The translations under genes were made by a program, and so were the position numbers. Source: Rhodococcus pseudokoreensis (lineage in GTDB: Bacteria; Actinomycetota; Actinomycetes; Mycobacteriales; Mycobacteriaceae). Taken from it: a stretch of 64,000 bases of DNA. Below are positions 1 to 8,553 of the stretch, piece after piece (the stretch's first letter is position 1; each line of letters starts with the position of its first letter). The stretch covers positions 186,001-250,000 of the forward strand of contig NZ_CP070619.1 of assembly GCF_017068395.1 (NCBI RefSeq), read 5' to 3'. The notes beneath the pieces were generated by a model that did no database searches, was not told where the DNA came from, and saw only the letters and a list, made by a program, of their open reading frames with translations.

Positions 1-30
1 CTCGACGTGATGACAAGGACCTGAGACTCA

Positions 31-921
31 ATGGATGTCATCGATTTCTTCGTCGACCCCCTGCGCTACGACTTCATGGTCCGTGCGCTGATCACCACCC
101 TGATCGCGGCGGTGGTGTGCGCGGTGCTGTCGTGCTGGCTGGTGCTGATCGGCTGGTCTCTGATGGGTGATGCGGTCTCGCACGCCGTCCTGCCCGGCGT
201 GGTCCTGGCCTACATCGTCGGCGCCCCGTTCGCGATCGGCGCGGTGATCTTCGGCTTCCTGGCCGTCGCACTGATCGGGCTGGTCCGCGACACCAGCCGG
301 GTCAAAGAGGACGCCGCGATCGGCATCGTGTTCTCCACCCTGTTCGCCCTCGGTCTGGTGCTGGTCTCGGTCACCCCGAGCCAAACCGACCTGAACCACA
401 TCATTTTCGGCAACCTGCTGGGTGTCAGCCGGTCCGACCTCGTCCAGATCTCGATCCTCGGGGCGTTCGTCTTCGTCGCACTGATCGTCAAGCGCCGCGA
501 CTTCACGCTGTACGCGTTCGATCCCACCCATGCGCATGCCATCGGCCTGAACCCGCGGCTGCTCGGGGCGGCGCTGCTGGGACTGCTGGCCCTGACGGCG
601 GTGGTGGCCCTGCAGGCGGTCGGTGTCATCCTGGTGGTGGCCATGCTGATCATTCCCGGGGCGACGGCGTATCTGCTGACCGACAGTTTCCATCGAATGC
701 TCGTCATCGCCCCGGCGATCTCGGCGTCCTGCGCCGTCATCGGCCTGTACCTGAGCTATCACCTCGACACCGCCAGCGGCGGAATGGTGGTGCTGTCCCA
801 GGGTGCGGCGTTCGCGCTGGTCTATCTGTTCGCGCCGCGGCAGGGCGTGATCGGTCGCCGGATCACCGCGTCCCGGCGTCGCCGGGCATCCGCGGCCGCG
901 AAGGTGGTGGCCGACCGCTGA
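31..921 (+). CDS. metal ABC transporter permease (MntB/ZnuB family)
   Basis: A 296-residue polytopic membrane protein of the ABC-3 family, the permease of high-affinity Mn/Zn/Fe uptake systems. About eight hydrophobic segments cover most of its length, and the family's glycine-rich stretch around GWSLMGDAVSHAVLPG lies near residues 36-51. An ATP-binding subunit and a solute-binding lipoprotein normally precede such a gene. Only the last codons of a possible upstream partner, ending in TGA at 22-24, fall in the window. The ATG at 31 follows an AAGGA-like ribosome site inside that upstream end, so the two are probably translationally coupled. The metal cannot be told from the permease alone. 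Family assignment is firm. Confidence 0.9.
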   Translation: MDVIDFFVDPLRYDFMVRALITTLIAAVVCAVLSCWLVLIGWSLMGDAVSHAVLPGVVLAYIVGAPFAIGAVIFGFLAVALIGLVRDTSRVKEDAAIGIVFSTLFALGLVLVSVTPSQTDLNHIIFGNLLGVSRSDLVQISILGAFVFVALIVKRRDFTLYAFDPTHAHAIGLNPRLLGAALLGLLALTAVVALQAVGVILVVAMLIIPGATAYLLTDSFHRMLVIAPAISASCAVIGLYLSYHLDTASGGMVVLSQGAAFALVYLFAPRQGVIGRRITASRRRRASAAAKVVADR

Positions 922-924
922 CGG

Positions 925-1815
925 TTACGTCGCGGGTGTGTGCCGCGGCACGATCATCACCGGCACGGGGGCGTGCCGCAGGATTTTCGACGCGGCGGAG
1001 CCGAGGAACACGTGGGCGGCGGGTCCGGCGGCTCCCGAACCCAGCACGAGCATGTCGTCGGGCTCCCAGGAGACGGCCTCGACCGCCGCGCGCCAGTCGG
1101 TGCCGCTGCCGATCTCCACGTCCACGTCGGGAACCGGGATGCGGGCGCGCACCGCGTCGAGTTGCCGGGCGATGTCGTCGGTGGTGCGGCGCGTCCACTG
1201 CCGGACGACGAGATCCTCGGTCGACTGCTCGATGGCGCCGCCGAACCGGGACACGGGCCGCACCGTGAACGACACGATCCGCCAGGTCACCGGCCACCGT
1301 GCAGCCATCTCGGCGGTGGCCGCGATGAGGCCGTTGACGTCGGCTTCGCCGCCGTAGGCGGCGGTGAGCCTGCGGATCGGTCCGGGCACCGGTGGGTAGC
1401 CACGCGGCGCGATCGCGACGGGTACGGCCGCGGTGTGCACGAGCCGTTCGGTGACGCTGCCCAGCGCCACCCGGCCCAGCAGACCGGACGACGAAGACCC
1501 GACGACGACGAGGGTGGCGTCGTGGGCGGCGACGAGTTCGATGAGCCCGGTCGGGATCGACGTCGACCGGTGAACGACGGTGGGGATGTCCAGGTCGCCC
1601 GGCAGCCCGGCGACCACCCCGTCGAGTGCCCGCGACGCCTCCGCGGTGACATAGCGCAGGTATTCGCGGTCGATGGGGTCGTCCTTCGCCGGCCACGGCT
1701 GTTCCACGACGGCCGCGGCCACGACCGTCTCGCCGGTCCAGCGCGCGATCCGCGCCGCCAGGTGCAGCGGCGCGGTCCCCTGACGGCTCGAGCTGAATCC
1801 GGCGATGATCGTCAT
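925..1815 (-). CDS. universal stress protein, tandem UspA domains
   Basis: A 296-residue protein with two UspA folds, roughly residues 1-140 and 150-296. Both carry the nucleotide-binding G-2x-G-9x-G(S/T) type signature near their ends (VVGSSSSGLLGRVALGSVTE and VLGSGAAGPAAHVFLGSAAS), so ATP binding is expected. Its ATG overlaps the stop of the upstream amino-acid permease by four bases (ATGA), so the two are co-transcribed and translationally coupled. Tandem Usp proteins are common in mycolic actinobacteria and often respond to hypoxia or starvation. The pairing with a transporter suggests a role in sensing transport or energy state, which is inference. Confidence 0.9.
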   Translation of the reverse strand: MTIIAGFSSSRQGTAPLHLAARIARWTGETVVAAAVVEQPWPAKDDPIDREYLRYVTAEASRALDGVVAGLPGDLDIPTVVHRSTSIPTGLIELVAAHDATLVVVGSSSSGLLGRVALGSVTERLVHTAAVPVAIAPRGYPPVPGPIRRLTAAYGGEADVNGLIAATAEMAARWPVTWRIVSFTVRPVSRFGGAIEQSTEDLVVRQWTRRTTDDIARQLDAVRARIPVPDVDVEIGSGTDWRAAVEAVSWEPDDMLVLGSGAAGPAAHVFLGSAASKILRHAPVPVMIVPRHTPAT

Positions 1816-3635
1816 CGAGCGGGTTTCCCTGCGCCGATCGGGTGCGCGACGACGTGGGTGACCGGCACACCGTGTTCGGCGCGGGCGCGGTCCACGACGT
1901 CGAACCGGTGCCACACCGACTCTTCGGGCGGCAGCGTGGAGATGACGATCTGATCCGGATGGAACGATTCGACGCCGGCGGCCAGGGCGCGCAGCGGCCG
2001 GTAGTCCCCCACCTCGCCGTCGGCGTCGAGATCCTCCGAGCGGAGGGTCGTCAGCGTGTCGTCGAGTCGCTGCCGGGCGACCTCCCGGGTCGCTTCGGCG
2101 ACGTCGAGCGGGCCGTGGGTGGCGGCGGTTCCGGTCTCGATCGGGCTGGCGGGCACGACCACGAAGTAGACGGCTTCCCGATCCGCGCCGATGCGACGGA
2201 GCTCGTCGAGCATTTCCTTCGACTCGACGGTCTGGTTGGCCAGCACCAGTACCCGGTGAGGCCGGGTGGTCGCGGCGGCCCCCTCGACGGCGGGCCGCCG
2301 GCGCACGAACCAGGTGTTGGCGAGGAACAGCACGATGACGACCGCCCACGACACCAGGCTCAGCACGAGTTGCGACCGCACGTCCTCCTGCAGATACATC
2401 TGCACGAGGATTGCCACGATCGCGGCGGCGGTGATGAGCGACAACACCGGGAACAGCCACATCTTGACCCGCAGCTCCGAGGCTGGGGTGCGGTACCGCA
2501 GCACGATCTGGGAGACGGCGATGAGCAGGTACACGAACAGGATGATCGCGCCGCTGGAATTCAGCAGGAACGCGAAGACGGTGTCGGGTGAGACGGCCGC
2601 GGCGATCACGCACAGAAAGCCGACGACCGAGGAGGCGAGGATCGCGATGGCGGGCACCCCGCGGCGGGTCACCCTGACCAGCTGCGCGGGGGCCTCCCGT
2701 CGCGCGGCGAGGACGAACAGCATGCGGGAGGCGGTGTACATGCCCGAGTTGAGGCAGCTCAGCACCGCCGTCAGCACGACGGCGTTCATGATGTCGTCGG
2801 CGTACGGGATCCCCATCTCGGTGAACGCGGCGACGAACGGGGAGGCGGCCATCTGCTCGTCGTCCCACGGCAGGATGGTGGCCAGCAGGAACGTCGAGCC
2901 GACGAAGAACACGGCGATCCGCACGATCACCGAGTTGGCGGCCTTGGTCACCGCCCGTTCCGGATCCGCCGATTCCGCGGCGGCGATCGTCGCGATTTCG
3001 GCGCCGACCATGGAGAAGATCACCGTGACCACGCCGACGGTGACGGCCATGGCGCCGAACGGGAGGAACCCGCCGTGGCTCCACAGGTTGGAGAAGTCGA
3101 GCGCCTTGTTCGGCCACACGCCGAGAACGAACAGTGCGCCGAGTGCGATGAACACGACGATCGCGGCGACCTTGATGCCGGCGAACCAGAATTCGAACTC
3201 GCCGAACGACGACACGGAGAACAAGTTCGTCGCGGTCATCAGGATCATCAGAACCAGCGCGGACAGCCACAGCGGGATGTCGATCCAGTACTGGATGATC
3301 GTCGCGCCGGCGATGGCCTCGAAGCCGACGACGATCACCCAGAAGTACCAGTACAGCCAGCCGACGGAGAAGCCGGCCCAGTTGCCCAGCGCCCGGCGGG
3401 CATAGTCGGCGAACGATCCGGTCGACGGGTTGGCCACGGCCATCTCGGCCAGCATGCGCATGACCATGATGATCAGGACCCCGGCGAGGGCGTAGGTGAC
3501 GAACGCCGCGGGCCCGGTGTCGCCGATGACGACGCCGGAGCCGACGAACAGGCCCGCGCCGATCACCCCGCCGATCGCGATCATCGTCAACTGGCGCTGG
3601 CTCAGTGCCTTCTTCAGTGCGGGTGTTCCGCTCAT
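1812..3635 (-). CDS. APC-family amino acid permease with C-terminal Usp-like cytosolic domain
   Basis: A 607-residue secondary transporter. Residues 1-460 form the twelve-helix APC core, with the family's N-terminal motif (IAIGGVIGAGLFVGSG) and strongest likeness to GABA/proline/aromatic amino acid permeases of the GabP/AnsP type. After the last helix, residues from about 475 make a soluble alpha/beta domain (RPHRVLVLANQTVESKEML onward, with a later VISTLPPEESVWHRFDVV stretch) that resembles a UspA-like fold. The ATG at 3635 is preceded by GGAGGG, which decides the start. It overlaps the downstream tandem Usp gene by four bases. The substrate cannot be deduced. The cytosolic tail is unusual for GabP-type permeases. 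Confidence 0.88.
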   Translation of the reverse strand: MSGTPALKKALSQRQLTMIAIGGVIGAGLFVGSGVVIGDTGPAAFVTYALAGVLIIMVMRMLAEMAVANPSTGSFADYARRALGNWAGFSVGWLYWYFWVIVVGFEAIAGATIIQYWIDIPLWLSALVLMILMTATNLFSVSSFGEFEFWFAGIKVAAIVVFIALGALFVLGVWPNKALDFSNLWSHGGFLPFGAMAVTVGVVTVIFSMVGAEIATIAAAESADPERAVTKAANSVIVRIAVFFVGSTFLLATILPWDDEQMAASPFVAAFTEMGIPYADDIMNAVVLTAVLSCLNSGMYTASRMLFVLAARREAPAQLVRVTRRGVPAIAILASSVVGFLCVIAAAVSPDTVFAFLLNSSGAIILFVYLLIAVSQIVLRYRTPASELRVKMWLFPVLSLITAAAIVAILVQMYLQEDVRSQLVLSLVSWAVVIVLFLANTWFVRRRPAVEGAAATTRPHRVLVLANQTVESKEMLDELRRIGADREAVYFVVVPASPIETGTAATHGPLDVAEATREVARQRLDDTLTTLRSEDLDADGEVGDYRPLRALAAGVESFHPDQIVISTLPPEESVWHRFDVVDRARAEHGVPVTHVVAHPIGAGKPAR

Positions 3636-3891
3636 GTCATCCCTCCGATGCTTCACGCGCCGGCGTGCTCGCTCTCTTGGCGAGACCGACTGTCGGAGTC
3701 CCAGGGTGTATTCGGCTGGGCGACGTCGAGGGGGCTTCGGCCGCAGGGCCTCGAAATTCAATCGTAGGCCGCGGCACCGGTCCGGCGAGCGGGATTCGGC
3801 GTGCGTCCCCTCGTGCCGTTTACCGGCCTGCGCGGCGGGTATCAATACGGTGACGTCCGGAGTGAGACCGCCGAGAACGAAGGTTCCGCTG

Positions 3892-4368
3892 ATGACACTC
3901 GTGCCCCGGGTCGCGATCGCGCTGATCGCCGCAGGCCCCCTCGCCCTGTTCCTGGCCGCGCCCGCCGTCGCGGACCCGCCGGACGTGACCCTGGCGGCCG
4001 CCGTCGCGGGGAGCACCGTCACGACGACGCTCACCAACGACACCGGTGCGGACATCGTGTGCGGACTCGGTGGACTGAGGGCGGCGGACGACATCGTGAA
4101 CCCCGAGTCCGTGGCGGTGTTTCACCGATCGAATGTGGTGATCGGACCGGGACCGCAGGAGTTCGTGTTCGAGTCGGTACCCGACGGTGACTATCTGATC
4201 CACTGGATCTGCAGTGAGAATGCGGGTCCCGGTGACGAGGTGTGGGGTTCGGCGCCGCTCCCGGAGACCGCGTACGCGAAGCCGGCGACGGCGGAACCGC
4301 TCCCCGTCAGCGTGCGAACGCAGACGTGTTTCGGTTCGCTGTGCCTGCCGCCGGGGCCGGCCCTCTGA
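3892..4368 (+). CDS. small secreted protein of unknown function
   Basis: A 158-residue protein with a clear Sec signal peptide (MTLVPRVAIALIAAGPLALF, cleavage likely after APAVA near residue 28). The mature part has two cysteine pairs (C48 region, C-terminal TCFGSLCLPPGPAL). The mature domain looks beta-rich, with TVTTTLTNDTGADIVCGLGG near its start, and may be an Ig-like fold. Similar short exported proteins are common in Rhodococcus and Nocardia without known function. The ATG at 3892 has a GAAGG ribosome site eight bases upstream; an in-frame GTG at 3850 would place extra charged residues before the signal peptide and is less likely. It stands alone between divergent and convergent neighbours. 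Confidence 0.75.
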   Translation: MTLVPRVAIALIAAGPLALFLAAPAVADPPDVTLAAAVAGSTVTTTLTNDTGADIVCGLGGLRAADDIVNPESVAVFHRSNVVIGPGPQEFVFESVPDGDYLIHWICSENAGPGDEVWGSAPLPETAYAKPATAEPLPVSVRTQTCFGSLCLPPGPAL

Positions 4369-4378
4369 CCGGCACGCA

Positions 4379-5590
4379 TCAGGCGATCGAATCGCGCTGT
4401 GCCCGAAGGAATTCCCGTTCGGCCTCGTTGTCCGTGCGGTCGCGGGCGGCGTCGTAGGCGCGGGCGGCCTCGCCGGGGCGCCCGACGCGGCGGAGAAGAT
4501 CGGCCCGCACCGCGTGGTACAGGTGATAGTCGTCGAGGTCGAGCTGGTCGACGAGCGCCAGCCCCTCCGCCGGTCCCCGCACCTCCGCCACCGCGACCGC
4601 CCGGTTCAACGCGACCACCGGGCTCGGCGCCAGCGACATCAGCTGGTCGTACAGCTGCAGGATCTGCCACCAGTCGGTGTCGGCGGCCGTCTCGGCGTCG
4701 CTGTGGACGGCGTTGATCGCAGCCTGAATCTGATACGGGCCCGGGATGTTCCGTCGCAGGCAGTCCCGCACCAGCGACTGCCCCTCGGCGATGAGGCCGG
4801 GATCCCACCGACCGCGGTCCTGGTCGGGCAGGAGCACGAGTCGCCCGTCGGCGTCGGTACGGGCGGCGCGTCGCGATTCGATCAGCAGCATCAACGCGAG
4901 CAGCCCGGTGACCTCCGGTTCGCCGGGCATCAGGGCAGCCAGGACCCGGCCGAGGCGAATGGCCTCGGCGCACAGATCCGCCCGCATCAGCCGGTCCCCC
5001 GAACTCGCCGTGTACCCCTCGTTGAAGATCAGGTAGACGACGGCCAGGACGGTACGGAGACGATCCGGGAGATCGGCCTCGTCCGGCACCCGATACGGGA
5101 TCCGGGCGTCCCGGATCTTCCCCTTGGCCCGGACGAGGCGCTGCGCCATGGTCGGCTCGGGCACCAGGAAGGCGCGGGCGATCTCCGCGGTGCCGAGTCC
5201 ACCGAGGAGGCGCAGGGTGAGTGCGACCTGGGCGGTGGGTGCCAGCGCCGGGTGGCAGCAGGTGAAGATCAGGCGTAGCCGGTCGTCGTGCACGGCGCCC
5301 TCCTCCGTCGGTTCGTCGCGGGCGAGCAGCAGCGCGGCCTGCGCGTGCCGGTCGTGCCGGGACGCCTCGCGCCGGAGCCGGTCGATCGTGCGGTGCCGGG
5401 CGGTGGTGATGATCCACCCCGCCGGGCTCGGTGGCAGCCCGTCCGACGGCCAGCGCTGCACCGCCTCGGCGAAGGCGTCCTGGACGGCGTCCTCGGCGAG
5501 GTCGATGTCGCCGAACACGCCGACCAGGACGGAGACCGCGCGACCGTGTTCGGTGCGGAACACGTGTTCGATGTCGGCGGTGTCGATCAC
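4379..5590 (-). CDS. ECF sigma factor with C-terminal TPR-like extension (ECF42/SigJ-like, YCII-associated)
   Basis: A 403-residue RNA polymerase sigma-70 family protein. Sigma-2 lies near residues 10-80 ([18 protein letters not shown]), sigma-4 near 110-165 ([23 protein letters not shown]), followed by about 230 residues of helical repeats in place of an anti-sigma factor. The length, the extension and the adjacent YCII/DGPF gene are hallmarks of group ECF42, in which the extension is thought to regulate the sigma factor. The GTG start at 5590 follows GGAAG and lies one base after the stop of the YCII gene, so they are co-transcribed. The physiological signal is unknown. Confidence 0.9.
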   Translation of the reverse strand: MIDTADIEHVFRTEHGRAVSVLVGVFGDIDLAEDAVQDAFAEAVQRWPSDGLPPSPAGWIITTARHRTIDRLRREASRHDRHAQAALLLARDEPTEEGAVHDDRLRLIFTCCHPALAPTAQVALTLRLLGGLGTAEIARAFLVPEPTMAQRLVRAKGKIRDARIPYRVPDEADLPDRLRTVLAVVYLIFNEGYTASSGDRLMRADLCAEAIRLGRVLAALMPGEPEVTGLLALMLLIESRRAARTDADGRLVLLPDQDRGRWDPGLIAEGQSLVRDCLRRNIPGPYQIQAAINAVHSDAETAADTDWWQILQLYDQLMSLAPSPVVALNRAVAVAEVRGPAEGLALVDQLDLDDYHLYHAVRADLLRRVGRPGEAARAYDAARDRTDNEAEREFLRAQRDSIA

Positions 5591-5591
5591 G

Positions 5592-5954
5592 TCAGTGGCT
5601 TCCGGCCCCGGCGTGGTGGGCGAACGGCCGGACCTCGATGGGCAGCGTCGTCGCCCGGGTGAGTTTGCGACCCCACCCGAGCGCGGCGTCGAGGTCGGGG
5701 GCCTCGACGATGGTGAATCCGCCGAGGTGTTCCTTGCCTTCGGTGTAGGGGCCGTCGGTGACGAGGACGTCGCCGCCGCGGGCCCGCAGCACGGTCGCGG
5801 TGGTCGGCGCGCACAGTCCCCCGCTGAACACCCACGCACCGGCGGACACCATCTCCCGATTGAGGGCGTCGAGGTCGTCGGCGATTTTCGCCAGGGTGTC
5901 GGGTTCGGGAGCGGGACCGTCGGGCTGGTACACGCTCAACAGATACTGGGTCAT
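5592..5954 (-). CDS. YCII/DGPF-domain protein
   Basis: A 120-residue protein of the YCII-related (DGPF) superfamily, with the [13 protein letters not shown] core near residues 67-80 and an N-terminal [11 protein letters not shown] strand. The fold is a ferredoxin-like alpha/beta barrel; enzymatic activity has been shown for few members. It is the first gene of a two-gene operon with an ECF42-type sigma factor, an arrangement repeated many times in actinobacterial genomes, and is probably a target or partner of that sigma factor. Its ATG at 5954 is preceded by GGAGGAA. Confidence 0.88.
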   Translation of the reverse strand: MTQYLLSVYQPDGPAPEPDTLAKIADDLDALNREMVSAGAWVFSGGLCAPTTATVLRARGGDVLVTDGPYTEGKEHLGGFTIVEAPDLDAALGWGRKLTRATTLPIEVRPFAHHAGAGSH

Positions 5955-6078
5955 GTCGGGTTCCTCCTCGGATCGGGCGGTCGGCGCCTCGGGGTGTGCT
6001 GTGGCCGGCCTTCACCTCCTATACGAATGCCGGCCCCGCGAATCGACACTGTGCACGAGAAAGTTTTCGGAGGTGCCG

Positions 6079-6633
6079 TCAGTTGTGCTCGGACACCAGC
6101 ACGGCGCGGGTTCCCGGCTCCAGCGCCTCGAACACGTGTGCCACATCGCCCGGGTAGGCGATGTAGTCGCCGGGTCCGAGTTCGACGGGGGCGCCCGCCA
6201 GGCCGACGAGTGCGCGCCCGGCGCTGAGGATGACGTGTTCGACCACACCGGGCATGTGCGGTTCGGATTCGCGGGCGGGGCCGGGTTCGACGGCGAGGCG
6301 GTAGAGGTCGCGGCGCGCGGACGGCGGGCAGGACGCGACGAGGGTGGCGCGGTAGTCGGCCCGGTCGGACGTCAGTTCCGGCCCCTCGTCGGCCCGGATG
6401 ACCTGGACGCGCGGGCGGGGCGGATCGAGGAGTTGCGACATCGGCACGTCCAGCGCGACGCAGAGGGCCCACAGGGTTTCGACGCTCGGGTTGCCGCCCC
6501 CTGATTCCAGTTGGGACAGAGTGGATTTCGCAACGCCGGCGCGACGGGCAACCTCGGTCAGGGACATGCCCGACCGTTCGCGTTCGCGGCGCAGCGAGGG
6601 TCCGATGTATCCCAGCGGGGATTGCCCGTCCAT
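6079..6633 (-). CDS. XRE-family regulator with C-terminal cupin domain
   Basis: A 184-residue transcription factor. Residues 10-65 form an XRE helix-turn-helix (LRRERERSGMSLTEVARRAG, then KSTLSQLESG), and residues 90-184 a small-molecule-binding cupin (PHMPGVVEHVILSAGRALVG, GDYIAYPGDVAHVFEAL). The ATG at 6633 has a strong GGGAAGGGA ribosome site; an in-frame GTG at 6672 would start inside an inverted repeat and is less likely. It is divergent from azlCD, and XRE-cupin proteins of this type often neighbour branched-chain amino acid exporters. It is therefore the probable local regulator of azlCD, with an amino acid or derivative as a candidate cupin ligand (inference). Two matching inverted repeats lie in the shared intergenic region. 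Confidence 0.9.
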   Translation of the reverse strand: MDGQSPLGYIGPSLRRERERSGMSLTEVARRAGVAKSTLSQLESGGGNPSVETLWALCVALDVPMSQLLDPPRPRVQVIRADEGPELTSDRADYRATLVASCPPSARRDLYRLAVEPGPARESEPHMPGVVEHVILSAGRALVGLAGAPVELGPGDYIAYPGDVAHVFEALEPGTRAVLVSEHN

Positions 6634-6671
6634 GGTTCCCTTCCCGAGCCTGTTCATTATTTCGGTCGTCA

Positions 6672-6689
6672 CGTTCGACTTGACGAACG
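6672..6689. promoter_or_regulatory. candidate operator 1 for the XRE-cupin regulator
   Basis: Perfect inverted repeat CGTTCG-N6-CGAACG in the intergenic region between the regulator and azlC. It overlaps the likely -35 (TTGACG, 6680-6685) of the azlC promoter. The same arms and spacer recur 48 bp downstream. Confidence 0.55.
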
Positions 6690-6712
6690 ACTCACCACGT
6701 GTTCAGTATATA
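6680..6712 (+). promoter_or_regulatory. probable azlC promoter (leaderless)
   Basis: TTGACG at 6680-6685 and an AT-rich TATATA at 6707-6712 lie just before the azlC ATG at 6717. The exact -10 is uncertain because the spacer to TATATA is 21 bases; CAGTAT at 6704-6709 gives 18. No ribosome site precedes the ATG, and the start point should fall at or next to it, so the transcript is likely leaderless. Confidence 0.45.
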
Positions 6713-6716
6713 AGTC

Positions 6717-7391
6717 ATGCGTTCGATGAAGCGAACACTCGGTTCGCGGCTCCTCCGGAACATCGCACTCGTGTGCCTGGCCGACGGACTGGTCGGCATG
6801 TCGTACGGCGCGATCGCGGTGGGCTCGGGACTCGAGACGTGGCTGCCCGTCGCACTGTCGGTGCTGGTCCTCGCCGGTTCCGCGGAGTTCCTGTTCGTCG
6901 GGATCGTCGCGGCAGGCGGCAGCCCGATCGCGGCGGCGGTCACCGGACTGCTGGTGAACGCGCGGCACCTGCCGTTCGGTCTGGCGGTCGGCGACGTGCT
7001 CGGGCGAGGGCCGCGGCGCGTCGTGGGCAGTCACCTGATGAACGACGAGTCGGTGGTGTTCGCGCTCGGGGAGACGGACCCGGACCGCAGGCGCGCCGCG
7101 TACTGGGCGTGTGGTGTGGGGATCGCGGTGTGCTGGCCGCTCGGGGCCCTGCTCGGCGCGGTGGCGGGCAATACGATCGGCGACCCCGCTGCGCTGGGTC
7201 TGGACGCGATGTTCCCGGCGGTGCTGCTGGCCCTGGTGCTGCCGGCGCTGCGTGATCGGGACGTGCGGGCGCCTGCCCTGATCGGCGCCGTCGTCGCCCT
7301 GGCGGCCACACCGGTCCTGCCCGCCGGGCTTCCGGTGCTCGCGGCGCTGGTGGGTCTGCTCGCGGGTGTGCGGCGGGCGGTGCTGCGGTGA
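6717..7391 (+). CDS. azlC: AzlC-family branched-chain amino acid exporter subunit
   Basis: A 224-residue membrane protein of the AzlC (LIV-E) family, the large subunit of a two-component branched-chain amino acid exporter (BrnF/YgaZ type). The N-terminal pattern (IALVCLADGLVGMSYGAIAVGSG) and about six to seven helices fit the family. The stop overlaps the GTG of azlD. No ribosome site is present, consistent with a leaderless mRNA. The divergent XRE-cupin gene and two inverted repeats around the promoter and start codon point to local regulation, perhaps by amino acid excess. Confidence 0.9.
   Translation: MRSMKRTLGSRLLRNIALVCLADGLVGMSYGAIAVGSGLETWLPVALSVLVLAGSAEFLFVGIVAAGGSPIAAAVTGLLVNARHLPFGLAVGDVLGRGPRRVVGSHLMNDESVVFALGETDPDRRRAAYWACGVGIAVCWPLGALLGAVAGNTIGDPAALGLDAMFPAVLLALVLPALRDRDVRAPALIGAVVALAATPVLPAGLPVLAALVGLLAGVRRAVLR
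6720..6737. promoter_or_regulatory. candidate operator 2 for the XRE-cupin regulator
   Basis: CGTTCG-N6-CGAACA, the same motif as at 6672-6689 with one mismatch in the right arm. It lies immediately after the azlC start codon, so protein bound here would cover the predicted transcription start. Spacing between the two copies is 48 bp. Confidence 0.45.
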
Positions 7392-7711
7392 CCGGGCAGC
7401 TCGTGCTGATCGGGTCGGTGGGGGTGCTCGCGGCGGGCACGTTCGCGTTCCGGTTCGCCGGACCGGCGCTGCGGCCACGGATCGCGACCCGGCCCTGGAT
7501 GGAGCGGACCATGGCGTCGGCGGCCGTGATCCTGCTCACGGCGCTGGTGGGCACCGCGGCACTCACCGAGGGCCACGACCTCGCCGGAGTGGCGCGTCCC
7601 ACCGGAGTCGTCGTCGCGGGCCTACTCGCCTGGCGGAAGGCGCCTTTCGTCGTCATCGTCCTGTCCGCTGCCGCGACGGCTGCCGGATTGCGGCTCCTCG
7701 GCGTGCCATGA
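7388..7711 (+). CDS. azlD: AzlD-family exporter subunit
   Basis: A 107-residue protein with four hydrophobic helices, the small subunit (AzlD/BrnE/YgaH) of the branched-chain amino acid exporter formed with AzlC. The family pattern GTFAFRFAGPALRPR near residues 16-30 and RKAPFVVIVLSAA near the C-terminus are visible. GTG at 7388 overlaps the azlC stop, and the azlD stop overlaps the ATG of the next gene, so at least three genes form one operon. Confidence 0.9.
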   Translation: MTGQLVLIGSVGVLAAGTFAFRFAGPALRPRIATRPWMERTMASAAVILLTALVGTAALTEGHDLAGVARPTGVVVAGLLAWRKAPFVVIVLSAAATAAGLRLLGVP

Positions 7712-8553
7712 GCATGCATCATCGAGGGGTGTTATTTCATCTCTGTGCCACGTGCGGCGTCGAACAGGACCCGAACACCCCGCTCCCCGACGAGTGCGCG
7801 ATCTGCGCCGACGAACGCCAGTACATTCCGCTCGGCGGGCAGGAGTGGACCACCGTCGAGGCGCTGGCCGGCGCGGGGTACCGCGCCGTCAAACACGAGG
7901 TCGAGCCGGGACTGCACGGCCTGTACGTGGACCCGAAGACCGCGATCGGTCAGCAGTCCCTGGTGATCAGCACGCCCGCCGGGTCGTTGCTGTGGGATCC
8001 GATCGGATTCGTCGACGCCGCGGCCGTCGACGCCGTCGCCGCGCACGGCCCCGTCATCGCCGTCGCGGGCAGTCACCCGCACATGTTCGGTGTCCAGACG
8101 CAGTGGTCGAAGGCGCTCGGTGACGTGCCCATCCTGGTGGCGGACGCGGACCGCTCCTGGCTCGCACGGTCCGACGGGCCGATCGTGTTCTGGTCCGGCA
8201 CACACGAAGTGGCGCCGGGGCTGACCCTGCACCAGATCGGCGGGCACTTCCCTGGCAGTGCCGTCGCGCACTGGCGCGACGGCGGTGACGGCCGGGGTGT
8301 GCTGCTCACCGGCGACGGCGTGTTCCCCAACCCGGACCGCCGCACCGTGTCGTTCCTCCGGTCGTACCCCAACCGGCTGCCGCTGTCCGCGGCGGTGGTG
8401 CGGCGCATCGCGGACCAGTTGTCACACCTCGAGTTCGACCGCATCATCGGCAACTTCGACAACGTCATCGACCACGACGGCCGGGAGGCGCTCGCGTATT
8501 CGGCGACCCGGCACTGCGCCTGGGTGACCGGGGAGTTCGATCACCTGACGTGA
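7708..8553 (+). CDS. zinc-ribbon MBL-fold metallo-hydrolase
   Basis: A 281-residue protein. Residues 10-40 hold two CxxC pairs (CATC, CAIC) forming a rubredoxin-like zinc ribbon; the rest is a metallo-beta-lactamase-type domain. The normal HxHxDH motif is reduced to SHPHMFG near residue 122, so metal binding and activity are uncertain. Later family-like parts are present (GHFPGSAVAHW, LTGDGVF, GNFDNVIDHDG). Its ATG overlaps the azlD stop (ATGA), so it is co-transcribed with the exporter. An in-frame GTG at 7729, nearer the conserved LFHLCATCG start, is an alternative. The role beside an amino acid exporter is unknown. Confidence 0.75.
   Translation: MSMHHRGVLFHLCATCGVEQDPNTPLPDECAICADERQYIPLGGQEWTTVEALAGAGYRAVKHEVEPGLHGLYVDPKTAIGQQSLVISTPAGSLLWDPIGFVDAAAVDAVAAHGPVIAVAGSHPHMFGVQTQWSKALGDVPILVADADRSWLARSDGPIVFWSGTHEVAPGLTLHQIGGHFPGSAVAHWRDGGDGRGVLLTGDGVFPNPDRRTVSFLRSYPNRLPLSAAVVRRIADQLSHLEFDRIIGNFDNVIDHDGREALAYSATRHCAWVTGEFDHLT

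Noticed and set aside
1..24. 3' end of an upstream ABC ATPase gene
   Set aside because: A frame ending at TGA 22-24 is open from the window edge, but eight codons are too few to identify a gene; it is mentioned only under the permease.
1816..3270. N-terminal extension of the tandem Usp protein
   Set aside because: The open frame continues upstream across the permease gene, but that translation is Arg/Gly-rich shadow. The ATG at 1815, overlapping the permease stop, gives the exact family start.
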